Below are positions 34,668-43,348 of a stretch of DNA of 64,000 bases, piece after piece; within the stretch, counting starts at the first letter, position 1, and every line of letters begins with the position of its first letter. A program made the translations under genes and the position numbers. The notes under the pieces are model-generated. The model was not told the origin of the DNA, made no database searches, and worked only from the letters and a program-made list of their open reading frames with translations. The DNA comes from an uncultured Clostridia bacterium. Lineage in GTDB: Bacteria; Bacillota; Clostridia; Christensenellales; UBA1242. The stretch is taken from positions 1-64,000 of the forward strand of contig CAKVOD010000003.1 in the NCBI GenBank assembly GCA_934778205.1, given 5' to 3'.

Positions 34668-35514
34668 ACACGCGGTCATTCTTTCGGCGGGACTTGGAAC
34701 ACGCTTTTTGCCGTTTACGAAGGCGATTCCAAAGCCGATGCTCCCTATCATTGACACGCCCGCGATTGAATACATAATCAAGGAGGCGCTAGAGAGCGCC
34801 ATCACCAACATAACAATTGTTGTGGGCGCAAATGGCGACGTTATTAGACGCCACTTTTCAGTCAACAAGCATCTTGACTTTTCCAAACTTTCGGCAGAAT
34901 TGCGCGAAAAAATTGCGTTTAGTGATAATGTTAAAATTAATTTTGCAACTCAATATATTTTGGACGGCACGGCGGGCGCAATTTTGGAGGCGCGCGAATT
35001 TGTGGAGGGGAATCCCTTTCTTGTGATGAATGCTGACGAACTTTTTGTGCGCGAAAATGCGAGTGATGCGCCTGTTTCAAAGCAACTCATTACAGCATTT
35101 GAAGATTCAAACAAATGCGTAGTTGGCGTCAAGCGCGTTTCGATTCCTGAAGCGTCACGACTTGGCGTTGTTGTTGGCGAAAAGATTGACGAAAGACGCA
35201 CGATTTTGCGAAAGATTGTTGAAAAGCCAAATGCTTGCGACATTGCCGACCCACTTGTCAATCTCGGCAGGTATGTTGTAAAACCCGACATATTCCCTAT
35301 GCTAGAAAATGTTTTGCCAAATAAAAATGGCGAAAAGGCGCTCACTGACGCGCTGGTTGATTATACTAAAACTGAGGATGTTCTTTGCTACAATTTCGTT
35401 GGAAAACGCTATGATATTGGCAACAAAGAAAGTTATATGCGCGCCGTGTTTGATTTTTCAATGCTTGACCCGCGTTTTGAACGTTTTGCGCGCAAGCGAT
35501 TGCTTTTAGATTGA
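34660..35514 (+). CDS. galU: UTP--glucose-1-phosphate uridylyltransferase (GalU-like)
   Basis: 284 residues. It makes UDP-glucose, the glucosyl donor for glycolipids and teichoic acids. It starts '[20 protein letters not shown]' with the GalU signature '[20 protein letters not shown]' (KPMLP in place of the usual KEMLP) and '[16 protein letters not shown]' near residue 210. ATG 34660 has AAAGGAGG upstream and overlaps the preceding acyltransferase gene by 8 nt. A longer in-frame start at 34537 lies inside that gene and is unlikely. It precedes a glycosyltransferase that probably uses its product. Confidence 0.85.
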   Translation: MVRHAVILSAGLGTRFLPFTKAIPKPMLPIIDTPAIEYIIKEALESAITNITIVVGANGDVIRRHFSVNKHLDFSKLSAELREKIAFSDNVKINFATQYILDGTAGAILEAREFVEGNPFLVMNADELFVRENASDAPVSKQLITAFEDSNKCVVGVKRVSIPEASRLGVVVGEKIDERRTILRKIVEKPNACDIADPLVNLGRYVVKPDIFPMLENVLPNKNGEKALTDALVDYTKTEDVLCYNFVGKRYDIGNKESYMRAVFDFSMLDPRFERFARKRLLLD

Positions 35515-35647
35515 CTTATTTTGAATGGGCTACTTAAATTTCCAAATTAAATTTGCACAACGACAAAAATAAATTGTGTGAAAAATGACATCTTTCTACA
35601 TTTATTGCAATTTGTATATAAATACATTTTATTCTTTATTATTCCGC

Positions 35648-35677
35648 TTGCAAAATAAAACTTATTTGGTGTATAAT
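35648..35677 (+). promoter_or_regulatory. Promoter of the glycosyltransferase/acyltransferase gene
   Basis: TTGCAA (35648-35653), 18-nt spacer, TATAAT (35672-35677), about 20 nt before the start codon. Confidence 0.5.
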
Positions 35678-35697
35678 TGTTGCATAGGAATAATTTT

Positions 35698-37767
35698 ATG
35701 AAAATAACAATCATTGCTGATGTTTATGGCGTTGCAAACAACGGGACTGCCACAGGGTGCAGAAATCTTGCAATGCGTTTGCAAGAACGCGGACATCAGG
35801 TTACAATTCTTTCAACCTTTGCGGGCGAGGACAAGACGGGAATCAAGTATGTTCAGTTGCCCAAACGCAAATTGATGGGGTTTTATAAAATAGTAGAAAA
35901 AAATGGCGTTGCACTTGCAAAGCCTATAGATAAAAAAATAGTTGAGGCGGTGGCAGATGCAGATGTTGTGCATTGCCTTGTAGGATTCAAGACAAGCCGA
36001 AAGGCAATTCCAATTTTGAGGCAATTGCACAAGCCTTATACTGCGGGATTCCATTCGCAAGCGGAAAACGTCACAAGCCATTTACATTGTATGAATTCAA
36101 AACTCGTCAATGGGTACATTTACAAACGATTCAACCGCAAATTCTATAAAAACGTCGAATTTGTGCATACGCCGACACAATTTATTGCAGATATTTTGGC
36201 GGAATATAAATTTTCAAACCACTTTTGCGTGATTACTAACGGCGTCAACCCTGCTTTCAAAAAAATTGAGGTGGAACGCCCTGAAAAGTACAAGGACAAA
36301 TTTATCATTGTAAACACGGGGCGTTATTGCAAAGAAAAACGCACAAAAATTTTGATTGACGCCATTAAAAAATCAAAATATGAAGACAAAATTCAACTTA
36401 TTTGCCTAGGACAAGGACCCGATGAAAAGCGACTTAAACGACGTGCTAGAGGTTTGACAAACAAGGCTGAGTTTGGTTTTTGGAGTTTTGAAGATATGCT
36501 TTCGGCGCTAAATTATGGCGACCTTTACATTCATCCGAGCGACGTTGAGATTGAGTGTCTTTCGTGCCTTGAAGCAATGGTTTGTGGTATGCCGTGCATT
36601 TTTTCTGATGCCAAGACAACTGCGACCAACACTTTTGCTTATGACGAAAGGTGCTTGTTCAAGCACGGCAATGCTAAAGATTTGGCAAAGAAAATCGATT
36701 ACTTCATCGAACACCCTGACGCGCGCAAACAAATTGCGGACTACAATTTGGAATTTTCTAAAAACTTTGACCAAAGCAAGGCAATTGACCAAATGGAAGA
36801 TATGTGGAAACAAGCGATTGCCTATTATGATGACTACTACAAGCGCTTCCCTGACGGCGCGACGCACAGTGAATTTACGGGTCACAACGACCATCAAGTT
36901 AAAGTTACGACAAATGTTTTGCGACCAAAAGTTGACAAAAATTTTGAGTTTGAAAACCGCAATATTTTTTATCGTATGTGGCAAAATATTGTGTTTGGGT
37001 TCGCAAAAATGATTGTTCCGTCGGTTGCGCGGGCAAAATATGGACGCTTCAAGATAGTCAACAAAAAAACGATGAGGCAATTTCGCAAAAAAGGCGTTGT
37101 TTTGGTCGCAAATCACGCGCACTATTTTGACGGCGCGCTCATTTATTCAAAAATGGTGGGCTGGCATAAAATCAAATTTATTATGCAAAGCGACATTTTA
37201 GGAATTAGTCTTTTGGGCAGAATGCTTCTTACGTTGGGCGGACACCCTACTGCTGATGACATTGGAGGCGCGATTAAGAGTTATCGCAAACTTGAGGAAT
37301 ATTTGAAACGCAACAAAACTTTGCTCATCTTCCCTGAGGGGTCTGTTCACCCTTACGAGTCGGAGATTCGCGAATTCAACACGGGCGCGTTCAAGATTGC
37401 ACAATCTGCAAACGTCCCGATTGTGCCTATCATTTTAACGTTTGAACAAAGCAAGAAAGCGTGCAAGAACAACAAGAAAAACAACAAAAAATGCGACGAC
37501 CCGCAACAAAAAATCGGTAAAACGACTTACGTTCGCGAGAATGGGCAAATTTTCAAAATTGAAAGCAGGCTTTGCTTTACTATCGATGACCCGATTTATC
37601 CAAACGCAGAACTGAGCAAAAATGATGGCGCACACGACCTACAAGCGAGAACGGTTGAGGCTTTTAATTCGACAATCGACGAATTTTATGCAAAACATCC
37701 AAAATATCTTGACGCGCAAACATTTTATGCTGACAAACAAATCGCTGACAATGAAACACAACAATAA
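35698..37767 (+). CDS. Fusion of a GT4 glycosyltransferase and a PlsC-type acyltransferase
   Basis: 689 residues. The N-terminal part (about 1-390) is a GT-B fold GT4 enzyme: 'NNGTATGCRNLAMRLQERGH', a donor-domain start 'FIIVNTGRYCKEKRTKILIDAI', and the E-x7-E motif EIECLSCLE (about 281-289). Its closest look-alikes are diacylglycerol or lipid glucosyltransferases. The C-terminal part (about 440-650) is a 1-acylglycerol-3-phosphate acyltransferase domain with NHAHYFD (H-x4-D, about 472-478), 'FPEGSVHP' (about 544) and 'VPIVPI'. No signal peptide, so it probably works on the inner membrane face. I infer glycolipid or lipoteichoic-acid anchor synthesis fed by GalU. AGGA precedes ATG 35698. Confidence 0.85.
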   Translation: MKITIIADVYGVANNGTATGCRNLAMRLQERGHQVTILSTFAGEDKTGIKYVQLPKRKLMGFYKIVEKNGVALAKPIDKKIVEAVADADVVHCLVGFKTSRKAIPILRQLHKPYTAGFHSQAENVTSHLHCMNSKLVNGYIYKRFNRKFYKNVEFVHTPTQFIADILAEYKFSNHFCVITNGVNPAFKKIEVERPEKYKDKFIIVNTGRYCKEKRTKILIDAIKKSKYEDKIQLICLGQGPDEKRLKRRARGLTNKAEFGFWSFEDMLSALNYGDLYIHPSDVEIECLSCLEAMVCGMPCIFSDAKTTATNTFAYDERCLFKHGNAKDLAKKIDYFIEHPDARKQIADYNLEFSKNFDQSKAIDQMEDMWKQAIAYYDDYYKRFPDGATHSEFTGHNDHQVKVTTNVLRPKVDKNFEFENRNIFYRMWQNIVFGFAKMIVPSVARAKYGRFKIVNKKTMRQFRKKGVVLVANHAHYFDGALIYSKMVGWHKIKFIMQSDILGISLLGRMLLTLGGHPTADDIGGAIKSYRKLEEYLKRNKTLLIFPEGSVHPYESEIREFNTGAFKIAQSANVPIVPIILTFEQSKKACKNNKKNNKKCDDPQQKIGKTTYVRENGQIFKIESRLCFTIDDPIYPNAELSKNDGAHDLQARTVEAFNSTIDEFYAKHPKYLDAQTFYADKQIADNETQQ

Positions 37768-37841
37768 AATTTAAGTATTTTAAATGCGACAAAATGCGTA
37801 TAAAACGCTTGTTTTTCGACAATATCTTGCAGTTAATTTGA

Positions 37842-37870
37842 TTGCTAATGTCATATAAAACCGATATAAT
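37842..37870 (+). promoter_or_regulatory. Promoter of the small lipoprotein gene
   Basis: TTGCTA (37842-37847), 17-nt spacer, TATAAT (37865-37870). Confidence 0.5.
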
Positions 37871-37898
37871 TAGTTATATCATAGAGGAGGAAATATAT

Positions 37899-38327
37899 AT
37901 GATAAAAACAATCAAAAACACTTTAAAAATTTCAGCAGTTTTGTTACTACTTTTGCCGATTATCTTTATGATGACGGCGTGCGGAGGCAATACTTCAATC
38001 GACGGCACGTGGAAAGTGCAAAGCGTGACTTCGGGTGAAACAACCAAGGATAGAACTCAATTGACGGCTGACCTCACAGACAAGACCAAAGGACTTGATG
38101 AGCAGTTTAAACTCGTCATCAAGACGGACAACACTTTTTCACTTTTGACTCCAGCATCTACGACTGAAACAACTGGAACGTGGACTCAAGACAAGACTGC
38201 CAAAGAGGACACTTACAAACTCACTACAAGTGATAACAAGGTCTTTACTGTAACTTATGAATCAAGCAACTCAATCAAGGTCGCTAGCGGTGAAAAAGAG
38301 TTTTTCATTATGAAGAAATCTAAATAA
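37899..38327 (+). CDS. Small lipoprotein, lipocalin-like
   Basis: 142 residues. Signal peptide with a hydrophobic core and lipobox MTAC (Cys 28). The mature part begins 'GGNTSIDGTWKVQS' and alternates beta strands: 'FKLVIKTDNTFSLL', 'TETTGTWTQ', 'TYKLTTSDNKVFTVTYE'. This resembles small lipocalin-like domains of secreted Clostridia lipoproteins. ATG 37899 has GAGGAGG 7 nt upstream and is preferred to an in-frame ATG at 37842. Function unknown. It is monocistronic with a terminator at 38339. Confidence 0.75.
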   Translation: MIKTIKNTLKISAVLLLLLPIIFMMTACGGNTSIDGTWKVQSVTSGETTKDRTQLTADLTDKTKGLDEQFKLVIKTDNTFSLLTPASTTETTGTWTQDKTAKEDTYKLTTSDNKVFTVTYESSNSIKVASGEKEFFIMKKSK

Positions 38328-38338
38328 TTGTTTTGAAA

Positions 38339-38367
38339 GTGCATAGGCTGTCTATGCGCTTTTTTTC
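38339..38367 (+). terminator. Terminator after the small lipoprotein gene
   Basis: GTGCATAG-gctgt-CTATGCGC followed by seven T. The region 38370-38600 beyond it shows nothing recognisable. Confidence 0.75.
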
Positions 38368-38603
38368 TACTGCATATAGGTGTATCGAATAGTCTTTTGC
38401 AACGCTCTTAAAGCACAAAACGCGCTAACAAAAAATTTAACACGCTACATAGCACTTTTGTAAACCTCATTTTGTCATTCTATTTCATCACAAAATCGCT
38501 TTAAACAAAGATAATTGTTTTAATATACCGCTTGAAGTTTTCTACACAAATTGAATTATTAATATTTAAAGATTAGACATTAAAGTATATAGCGTTATAA
38601 AAC

Positions 38604-38630
38604 AAAAATCGCGAATGTTTTCGCGATTTT
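38604..38630 (-). terminator. Terminator of the tRNA-Val transcript
   Basis: AAAAATCGCGAA-tgtt-TTCGCGATTTTT directly after the tRNA 3' end on the minus strand. Confidence 0.8.
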
Positions 38631-38707
38631 TGGTGGGACTAAGTGGACTCGAACCACTGATCTCAACCATGTCAAGGTTGCGCTCTAACCAACTGAGCCA
38701 TAATCCC
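38631..38707 (-). tRNA. tRNA-Val (anticodon GAC)
   Basis: 77 nt with encoded CCA. The acceptor stem pairs GGGATTA with TAGTCCC. The D arm contains GCTCAGTTGGTTAGAGC. The anticodon arm is CAACC-TTGACAT-GGTTG, giving anticodon GAC. The T arm GTGG-TTCGAGT-CCAC is canonical. It is a lone tRNA with its own terminator; no flanking integrase was seen. Confidence 0.95.
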
Positions 38708-38923
38708 GTAAAAATATTATACCAAATATACACGCATTTGTCAATTATTTCACAAACATTTTTTATTGTAACTATTGTTTGTTACGCAAATTAATATGCG
38801 AGGAAATACATTGATTTCAATTATTTCTAATTTACTATATAAAAATTATTGTCTAAAACACTATTCAAAAAATTTAAGAATACAATACCCCCTCACCAAA
38901 AAAATAGCTAGTGATTTTCTAAT

Positions 38924-38957
38924 GAAAAAACCGCTACAAAATGCGTAGCGGTTTTGC
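38924..38957 (-). terminator. Terminator after the 77-residue membrane protein gene
   Basis: AAAACCGCTA pairs with TAGCGGTTTTTT around about 8 nt, 45 nt past the stop on the minus strand. Confidence 0.8.
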
Positions 38958-38997
38958 ACAAGAAATGTGCGGATATTTAGGTTACATTGCTTTTAGA

Positions 38998-39231
38998 TTA
39001 ATCAATCCAAAGTACACGATTTGAAATTATCAATGTAATCATATCGAGAAGCCACAAGAATGGCAAACCGATTACTAAGAGAACAATTGCAAGGACAATG
39101 CCCAAAGCGTTTCCACTGTCGATACTTCTTACCAAACGGTAAATAACCCAAACAATGTCAAAAATAGGCAATGCGAGGATTATTTTCCAAAGCAATCCCA
39201 AATTGTCCATTCCTTTAATAAATGCGTTCAT
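38998..39231 (-). CDS. Small two-helix membrane protein
   Basis: 77 residues. Two hydrophobic segments, about 13-33 ('LLWKIILALPIFDIVWVIYR') and about 42-70 ('NALGIVLAIVLLVIGLPFLW'), separated by a short basic/polar turn. It resembles small YqaE/YwzB-like membrane proteins of Gram-positives, but I recognise no specific family. GGAGG precedes ATG 39231. It has its own terminator. Between 39232 and 39447 nothing is recognisable. Confidence 0.7.
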   Translation of the reverse strand: MNAFIKGMDNLGLLWKIILALPIFDIVWVIYRLVRSIDSGNALGIVLAIVLLVIGLPFLWLLDMITLIISNRVLWID

Positions 39232-39447
39232 ACCCGACCTCCGTTTTTAGTATATGTATATTATATACCGAAAATACATAATAATCAAGTGTTTTCGATA
39301 TATTCCGCAAAATTTGTCGCAATTTGTGATATAAAGACTTTTGATATGTCTTACTAATTTTGACACACAACTGACAATCAATCAAAAATTTAAACTATTA
39401 AACAATTATACATTTCAATTCTAATTTACTCTAATTTTAATTAAAAC

Positions 39448-39475
39448 AAAAAAAGCGCCCCGTTGGGGGTGCTTT
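39448..39475 (-). terminator. Terminator after rplA
   Basis: AAAGCACCCCC-aac-GGGGCGCTTTTTTT on the minus strand, just beyond the rplA stop. It ends the operon here, so rplJ-rplL are not downstream. Confidence 0.85.
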
Positions 39476-39480
39476 CAATA

Positions 39481-40176
39481 TTAGTTTGCTCCGTCTGTAT
39501 AGTTGATACGGATGCCTGGACCCATTGAACTTGCAACAGTTACGCTCTTAAGGTATGTACCTTTTGCAGCAGCTGGTTTTGCTTTTACAATAGCGTCCAT
39601 AAGTGTAACAAAGTTTTCTTTCAACTTGTCTTTGCCAAAACTTGCCTTGCCGATTGGGCAGTGAATGTTTTCGTTTTTGTCAAGTCTATATTCAACTTTA
39701 CCTGCTTTGATGTCTGCGATTGCTTTAGCAACATCGTTTGTTGCTGTTCCGCTCTTAGGACTTGGCATAAGACCTTTTGGTCCGAGAATCTTTGCAATTC
39801 TACCGATTGCACCCATCATATCGAGTGTTGTGATGCAAACGTCGAAATCCAACCATCCTTGGTTTTGGATTTTAGCAATGATTTCTTCAGCGCCAACATA
39901 ATCAGCGCCTGCCTTTTCTGCTTCGTCTGCTTTGTCGCCTTTAGCGATGACCAAAATGCGAACTTTCTTACCAGTTCCGTTTGGCAATACGACTACGCCA
40001 CGAACTTGTTGGTCAGCGTTCTTTGAATCAACGCCAAGTCTAACGTGTAGTTCGATTGTTTCGTCGAATTTAGCATTTGCAGTTTTCACAGCCAAATCAA
40101 GAGCATCATCTACGCTATATGCCTTGCCTTTTTCAACAAGTTTTGCAGACTCTGCATATCTCTTACCGAATTTCAT
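39481..40176 (-). CDS. rplA: 50S ribosomal protein L1
   Basis: 231 residues, normal length. It forms the mobile stalk near the E site and often represses its own operon. It begins '[20 protein letters not shown]', with the family signature '[20 protein letters not shown]' (about 126-145). AAGGAGG precedes ATG. It is last gene of the rpmG-secE-nusG-rplK-rplA operon, 40 nt after rplK. Confidence 0.97.
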   Translation of the reverse strand: MKFGKRYAESAKLVEKGKAYSVDDALDLAVKTANAKFDETIELHVRLGVDSKNADQQVRGVVVLPNGTGKKVRILVIAKGDKADEAEKAGADYVGAEEIIAKIQNQGWLDFDVCITTLDMMGAIGRIAKILGPKGLMPSPKSGTATNDVAKAIADIKAGKVEYRLDKNENIHCPIGKASFGKDKLKENFVTLMDAIVKAKPAAAKGTYLKSVTVASSMGPGIRINYTDGAN

Positions 40177-40215
40177 TTTTTCCTCCTTGTGGTGATAGCG
40201 AACTATGTTCTTCCA

Positions 40216-40641
40216 CTAATCTATTACTTCTACGCCCATACTACGAGCAGTTCCCGCGATGATGTCCATTGCGTGCTCGATGTCGTTGGCGTTCAAGTCA
40301 ACCAATTTTGTTTGTGCAATTTCCTTGACTTGCGCCTTTGTGATTTTAGCAACTTTTTCCTTGTTAGGTTTTGCTGAACCACTTTCAATTCCGCAGGCTT
40401 TCTTGATGAGAACTGCTGCAGGTGGCGTCTTCAATGTCAATTCAAATGAACGGTCTTGGTAAATTGTGACAATTACTGGTATTGTCAACCCAACTTGTCC
40501 TGATGTTTTGTCGTTAAATTCTTTGACAAAACCTGGCAAATTGATACCGTGAGGTCCGAGCATTGAACCTACTGGTGGGGCTGCTGTCGCCTTCCCTGCA
40601 GGCAATTGCATTTTGACTTGTGCACTTACTTTCTTAGCCAT
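40216..40641 (-). CDS. rplK: 50S ribosomal protein L11
   Basis: 141 residues, exactly the family length. It forms the GTPase-associated centre with 23S rRNA and is needed for RelA signalling where that system exists. It begins '[20 protein letters not shown]' with '[17 protein letters not shown]' next. I start at ATG 40641, which has AGGAGGAG upstream; a longer frame from 40698 includes the RBS and is rejected. Confidence 0.97.
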   Translation of the reverse strand: MAKKVSAQVKMQLPAGKATAAPPVGSMLGPHGINLPGFVKEFNDKTSGQVGLTIPVIVTIYQDRSFELTLKTPPAAVLIKKACGIESGSAKPNKEKVAKITKAQVKEIAQTKLVDLNANDIEHAMDIIAGTARSMGVEVID

Positions 40642-40739
40642 TTTATTCTCCTCCTTGACGAGATTGTGGTATTGACAAGGCTTGCGCCTCTCCCACATTT
40701 TATTTTTTCGATATTGCTATCGGAAAAATCAAAAAAAAT

Positions 40740-41270
40740 CTACAACTTTCTAATTTGCTGGTATGCAAGTTCCGCCTCAACATCTCTACCAAAGAGAGAT
40801 ACACGAAGTTTGCATTTTTGGTTTGCCGAATCTACGCTTTCCACGATTCCTGCGTTTCCTTCGAATGGTCCGTCGATGATTTCGACTGTTTCGCCGACCT
40901 TGAGTTCAAAGTCGACAACAACTTTTTCTAGGTGCAAACGACGAATTTCATCCTCCGTCATTGGAAGTGGTCTACCTTTGGGACCTACAAAACCAGTCAC
41001 ACCACGTGTGCTTGTGATTGTGTGCCAAAGGTCGTCACCATATAGCATTTTAATCAATATGTATGACGGCATCATCTTTTTTTGCACGACTTTTCTTTTA
41101 CCATTCTTTTCTTCGACAACATCTTCCATAGGAACGACTATTTCGAATATCCTGTTTTGCAGATTACCATTTTCGACGACTTGCTCAAGGTTTTGTTTTG
41201 CTAGCATTTCATAGCCAGTAAAGGTGTGCAAGACGTACCATTTTGGTTCTGTTTCCATTACGTTATTCAT
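40740..41270 (-). CDS. nusG: Transcription elongation/antitermination factor NusG
   Basis: 176 residues. The N-terminal NGN domain 'PKWYVLHTFTGYEMLAKQNL' binds RNA polymerase. The C-terminal KOW domain 'GETVEIIDGPFEGNAGIVES' (about 122-142) contacts S10 or Rho. 'RGVTGFVGPKGRPLPM' is typical. It follows secE by 13 nt, and rplK starts about 100 nt downstream, the conserved order in Bacillota. Confidence 0.96.
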   Translation of the reverse strand: MNNVMETEPKWYVLHTFTGYEMLAKQNLEQVVENGNLQNRIFEIVVPMEDVVEEKNGKRKVVQKKMMPSYILIKMLYGDDLWHTITSTRGVTGFVGPKGRPLPMTEDEIRRLHLEKVVVDFELKVGETVEIIDGPFEGNAGIVESVDSANQKCKLRVSLFGRDVEAELAYQQIRKL

Positions 41271-41283
41271 ATAACCCTCTTAC

Positions 41284-41514
41284 TTATAGACCTGTTGTTA
41301 GTAGTTTGTACAGCCAACTTAGACCATAGTCAAACCCTATTACAACAACACCGAAAAAGAGCACTACCGCAATTACTGCGAGTGTTTTTTTGATTGTTTG
41401 CCCAAATGTTGGCCAAGTAACTTTTTTAAGTTCCGCAAAAGATTCCTTAATCTTACGGAAAAGCCCGCCCTTTTTCTTTTCTTTAACACCTGTTTGTTGT
41501 TGGTTTTTAGCCAT
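41284..41514 (-). CDS. secE: Preprotein translocase subunit SecE
   Basis: 76 residues. The short single-helix SecE of Gram-positives clamps SecY in the membrane. A basic amphipathic part 'FRKIKESFAELKKVTWPTFG' (about 19-38) is the SecE signature, followed by one membrane helix (about 44-66). GGAGG precedes ATG 41514, and rpmG ends 21 nt upstream. Confidence 0.94.
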   Translation of the reverse strand: MAKNQQQTGVKEKKKGGLFRKIKESFAELKKVTWPTFGQTIKKTLAVIAVVLFFGVVVIGFDYGLSWLYKLLTTGL

Positions 41515-41535
41515 AATGCCTCCAAGTTTTACAAA

Positions 41536-41685
41536 CTATTTAGTTTCTTTGTGAAGAGTTGATTTGTTGCAGAATTTGCAGAATTTTTGCATTTCGATTC
41601 TGTCTGGGTCGTTCTTCTTGTTTTTGAATGTGTTGTAGTTTCTTTGCTTGCATTCACTGCATGCAAGTGTTATTCTTACGCGCAT
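41536..41685 (-). CDS. rpmG: 50S ribosomal protein L33
   Basis: 49 residues. It reads [20 protein letters not shown] and ends 'KSTLHKET' plus Lys, with two Cys pairs (CSEC and CKFC), so it is the zinc-binding form of L33. ATG 41685 has a GGAG RBS. It opens the secE-nusG-rplK-rplA operon, which is its usual place. Confidence 0.93.
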   Translation of the reverse strand: MRVRITLACSECKQRNYNTFKNKKNDPDRIEMQKFCKFCNKSTLHKETK

Positions 41686-41735
41686 TTTATTCGCTCCATT
41701 GAAAAAAATTAACACCGCTTTCGTGGCGTCGTACT

Positions 41736-41764
41736 ATAATAGCACAATTTAAAAGTATTGTCAA
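41736..41764 (-). promoter_or_regulatory. Promoter of the rpmG-secE-nusG-rplKA operon
   Basis: Minus strand TTGACA (41764-41759), 17-nt spacer, TATTAT (41741-41736). Confidence 0.65.
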
Positions 41765-41834
41765 TGATTTTGACGATATTTTTTTGAAAAATGTTAATTT
41801 TCCTAATGATTTCTGCTTTTATGTTCAATAATCA

Positions 41835-42008
41835 TTAGTTTGTTTCGATAAAACGATTGACTTTCAATTGTTTTAAAATTTTCTCAAATTCCCACTGCGA
41901 AACCACGACGTACGCGCCGTAACTTTCACAGTTGCCGTTCAATTTGTATGTTCGACGTTGGACATCAATTGAGATTTTATTCGTCATTGTTTTAAAGTAT
42001 AATTTCAT
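41835..42008 (-). CDS. Small hypothetical protein, 57 residues
   Basis: ATG 42008 is preceded by AGGGGG (5-nt spacing). The frame starts MKLYFKTMTNKISIDVQRRT and ends with TAA at 41835. It is basic and strand-rich ('YGAYVVVSQWEFEKILKQL' in the second half), with no membrane helix and no recognised family. Codon use resembles its neighbours. It fills much of an otherwise empty 506-nt gap between rpmG and the dehydrogenase gene. 42009-42190 shows nothing else. Confidence 0.5.
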   Translation of the reverse strand: MKLYFKTMTNKISIDVQRRTYKLNGNCESYGAYVVVSQWEFEKILKQLKVNRFIETN

Positions 42009-42191
42009 TTTGCCCCCTATCTTTGCCCCTAACCATTATCACAAATTATATCGCCGTTTTCAAATGCCACATTTGCGGGGCTATGCCCTACTAATGCTAC
42101 ACATTATGACATCAAATCTACAATAAAATGTACCATTCGGCAATTTTATAAATGTTTTATATTGTATGTCAAAATTTTAGAAACAAAATAT

Positions 42192-42977
42192 TTAACCATA
42201 CATTTTAGTGAGTATGTAAAGCACAAAGCGTGTCGGCAATATTTTGCAGAGTGACGCAAATATCTTGTACTTAAAGCCGACCACTGTACGGACTGGTAGA
42301 CGCTTTTTTGAAGCAAATTTATAGATTTTTTTCGCGACGAACTCCGCCGTCATTCCGTTTTGTTCGTCTTTTTCCATTTTAGCGACCGATTTTTCGTCGC
42401 GCCCGTTATAGTCGCTATCCGCCGTCGCTTTCTCGCGGTTTTGCGTGAAACTCGTTTTTGTGTCACCCGGTAGGACGCATCCTATTTGCACGCCGAGTGG
42501 CTTAACTTCTATACGCCAGGCGTTTGCCATTGTTTCAAGCGCGCTTTTGCTTGCTGAATAGAAAGCTTGATACGGCAAAGGGAAAACTGCGCCGACGCTA
42601 CTAATGAATACGATTTTCCCATACCCTTGCTCACGCATACGTGGCAAAAACGCTTGCGCCAAAGCAAACGCTGAGAAAAAATTGAGGTCAAAAAGACGTT
42701 TCGCACTGCTCAGTTCGCACTTTTCAAGAACGCCACTAATGCCCATACCTGCGTTGCAAATAAGGACGTCAATTTTTTCTTCCTTTGCAAGAATGTTTGC
42801 GACTGCGCTGTTTAATTCGTCGGTCTTTGTGAGGTCGCATGCTTCAAACTCATATGAAAAGTCGTTGCCCTTATCGCGCGCAAGCCCATATACTTTGTAT
42901 CCGTTTTTTGCAAACTGGTCGCACGTAGCGCGCCCTATTCCGCTGGTTGCGCCACTAATTACTACTACTTTTGACAT
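42192..42977 (-). CDS. Short-chain dehydrogenase/reductase
   Basis: 261 residues. Classical SDR: the Rossmann motif 'VVVISGATSGIGRAT' (4-18), 'LICNAGMGISG' (NAG motif) and the catalytic Y-x3-K in 'YSASKSALETM' (about 140). The preceding 'IVFISSVGAVFPLP' supplies the Ser. I start at ATG 42977 because GGAG lies 7 nt upstream; the frame runs further but without an RBS. The C terminus ends in a hydrophobic/basic helix 'FASLCKILPTRFVLYILTKM', as in membrane-associated SDRs of lipid metabolism. Substrate unknown. Confidence 0.88.
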   Translation of the reverse strand: MSKVVVISGATSGIGRATCDQFAKNGYKVYGLARDKGNDFSYEFEACDLTKTDELNSAVANILAKEEKIDVLICNAGMGISGVLEKCELSSAKRLFDLNFFSAFALAQAFLPRMREQGYGKIVFISSVGAVFPLPYQAFYSASKSALETMANAWRIEVKPLGVQIGCVLPGDTKTSFTQNREKATADSDYNGRDEKSVAKMEKDEQNGMTAEFVAKKIYKFASKKRLPVRTVVGFKYKIFASLCKILPTRFVLYILTKMYG

Positions 42978-43036
42978 TGCATTCTCCATTTTAAAATGTT
43001 TTTCCCCTTTCGTGAAATTTCTCCACATTACATAAT

Positions 43037-43348
43037 CTAACACTTTTTGCGTTTGCCATTTTTGTCGTAAGCAATCAAAAGTTCGGGGTCTCCAAAAGAC
43101 ACTTTGCTTGCACTTACTAGCGTTTTAAACGCGTCAAAACTTGTGAGTTCGGCGTATGTTTGCGACGCGACGCTTGGTGATACTCCACATATCAAGAGAA
43201 TTTTTAGTGCGTCGTCTTTGCTCATTTTGAAAAAGCACGCTTCATCACTCAATATTTTTGCGACAACCTCATTGTTGGAATAGTCACAATTTTGCGATTT
43301 ATTATAGTTCAACCTTGTTTGGTTCATAAGTTGCAATTCTTTAATCAT
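43037..43348 (-). CDS. Hypothetical protein, 103 residues
   Basis: Starts 'MIKELQLMNQTRLNYNKSQN' with GGAG 8 nt upstream and overlaps the end of the 554-residue gene by 8 nt, so they are probably one operon. The middle 'MSKDDALKILLICGVSPSVASQTYAEL' looks like a short helical, possibly helix-turn-helix segment. No family recognised. Confidence 0.6.
   Translation of the reverse strand: MIKELQLMNQTRLNYNKSQNCDYSNNEVVAKILSDEACFFKMSKDDALKILLICGVSPSVASQTYAELTSFDAFKTLVSASKVSFGDPELLIAYDKNGKRKKC

Noticed and set aside
38604..38707. Integration site at tRNA-Val
   Set aside because: No integrase, no direct repeat of the tRNA 3' end and no phage genes nearby.
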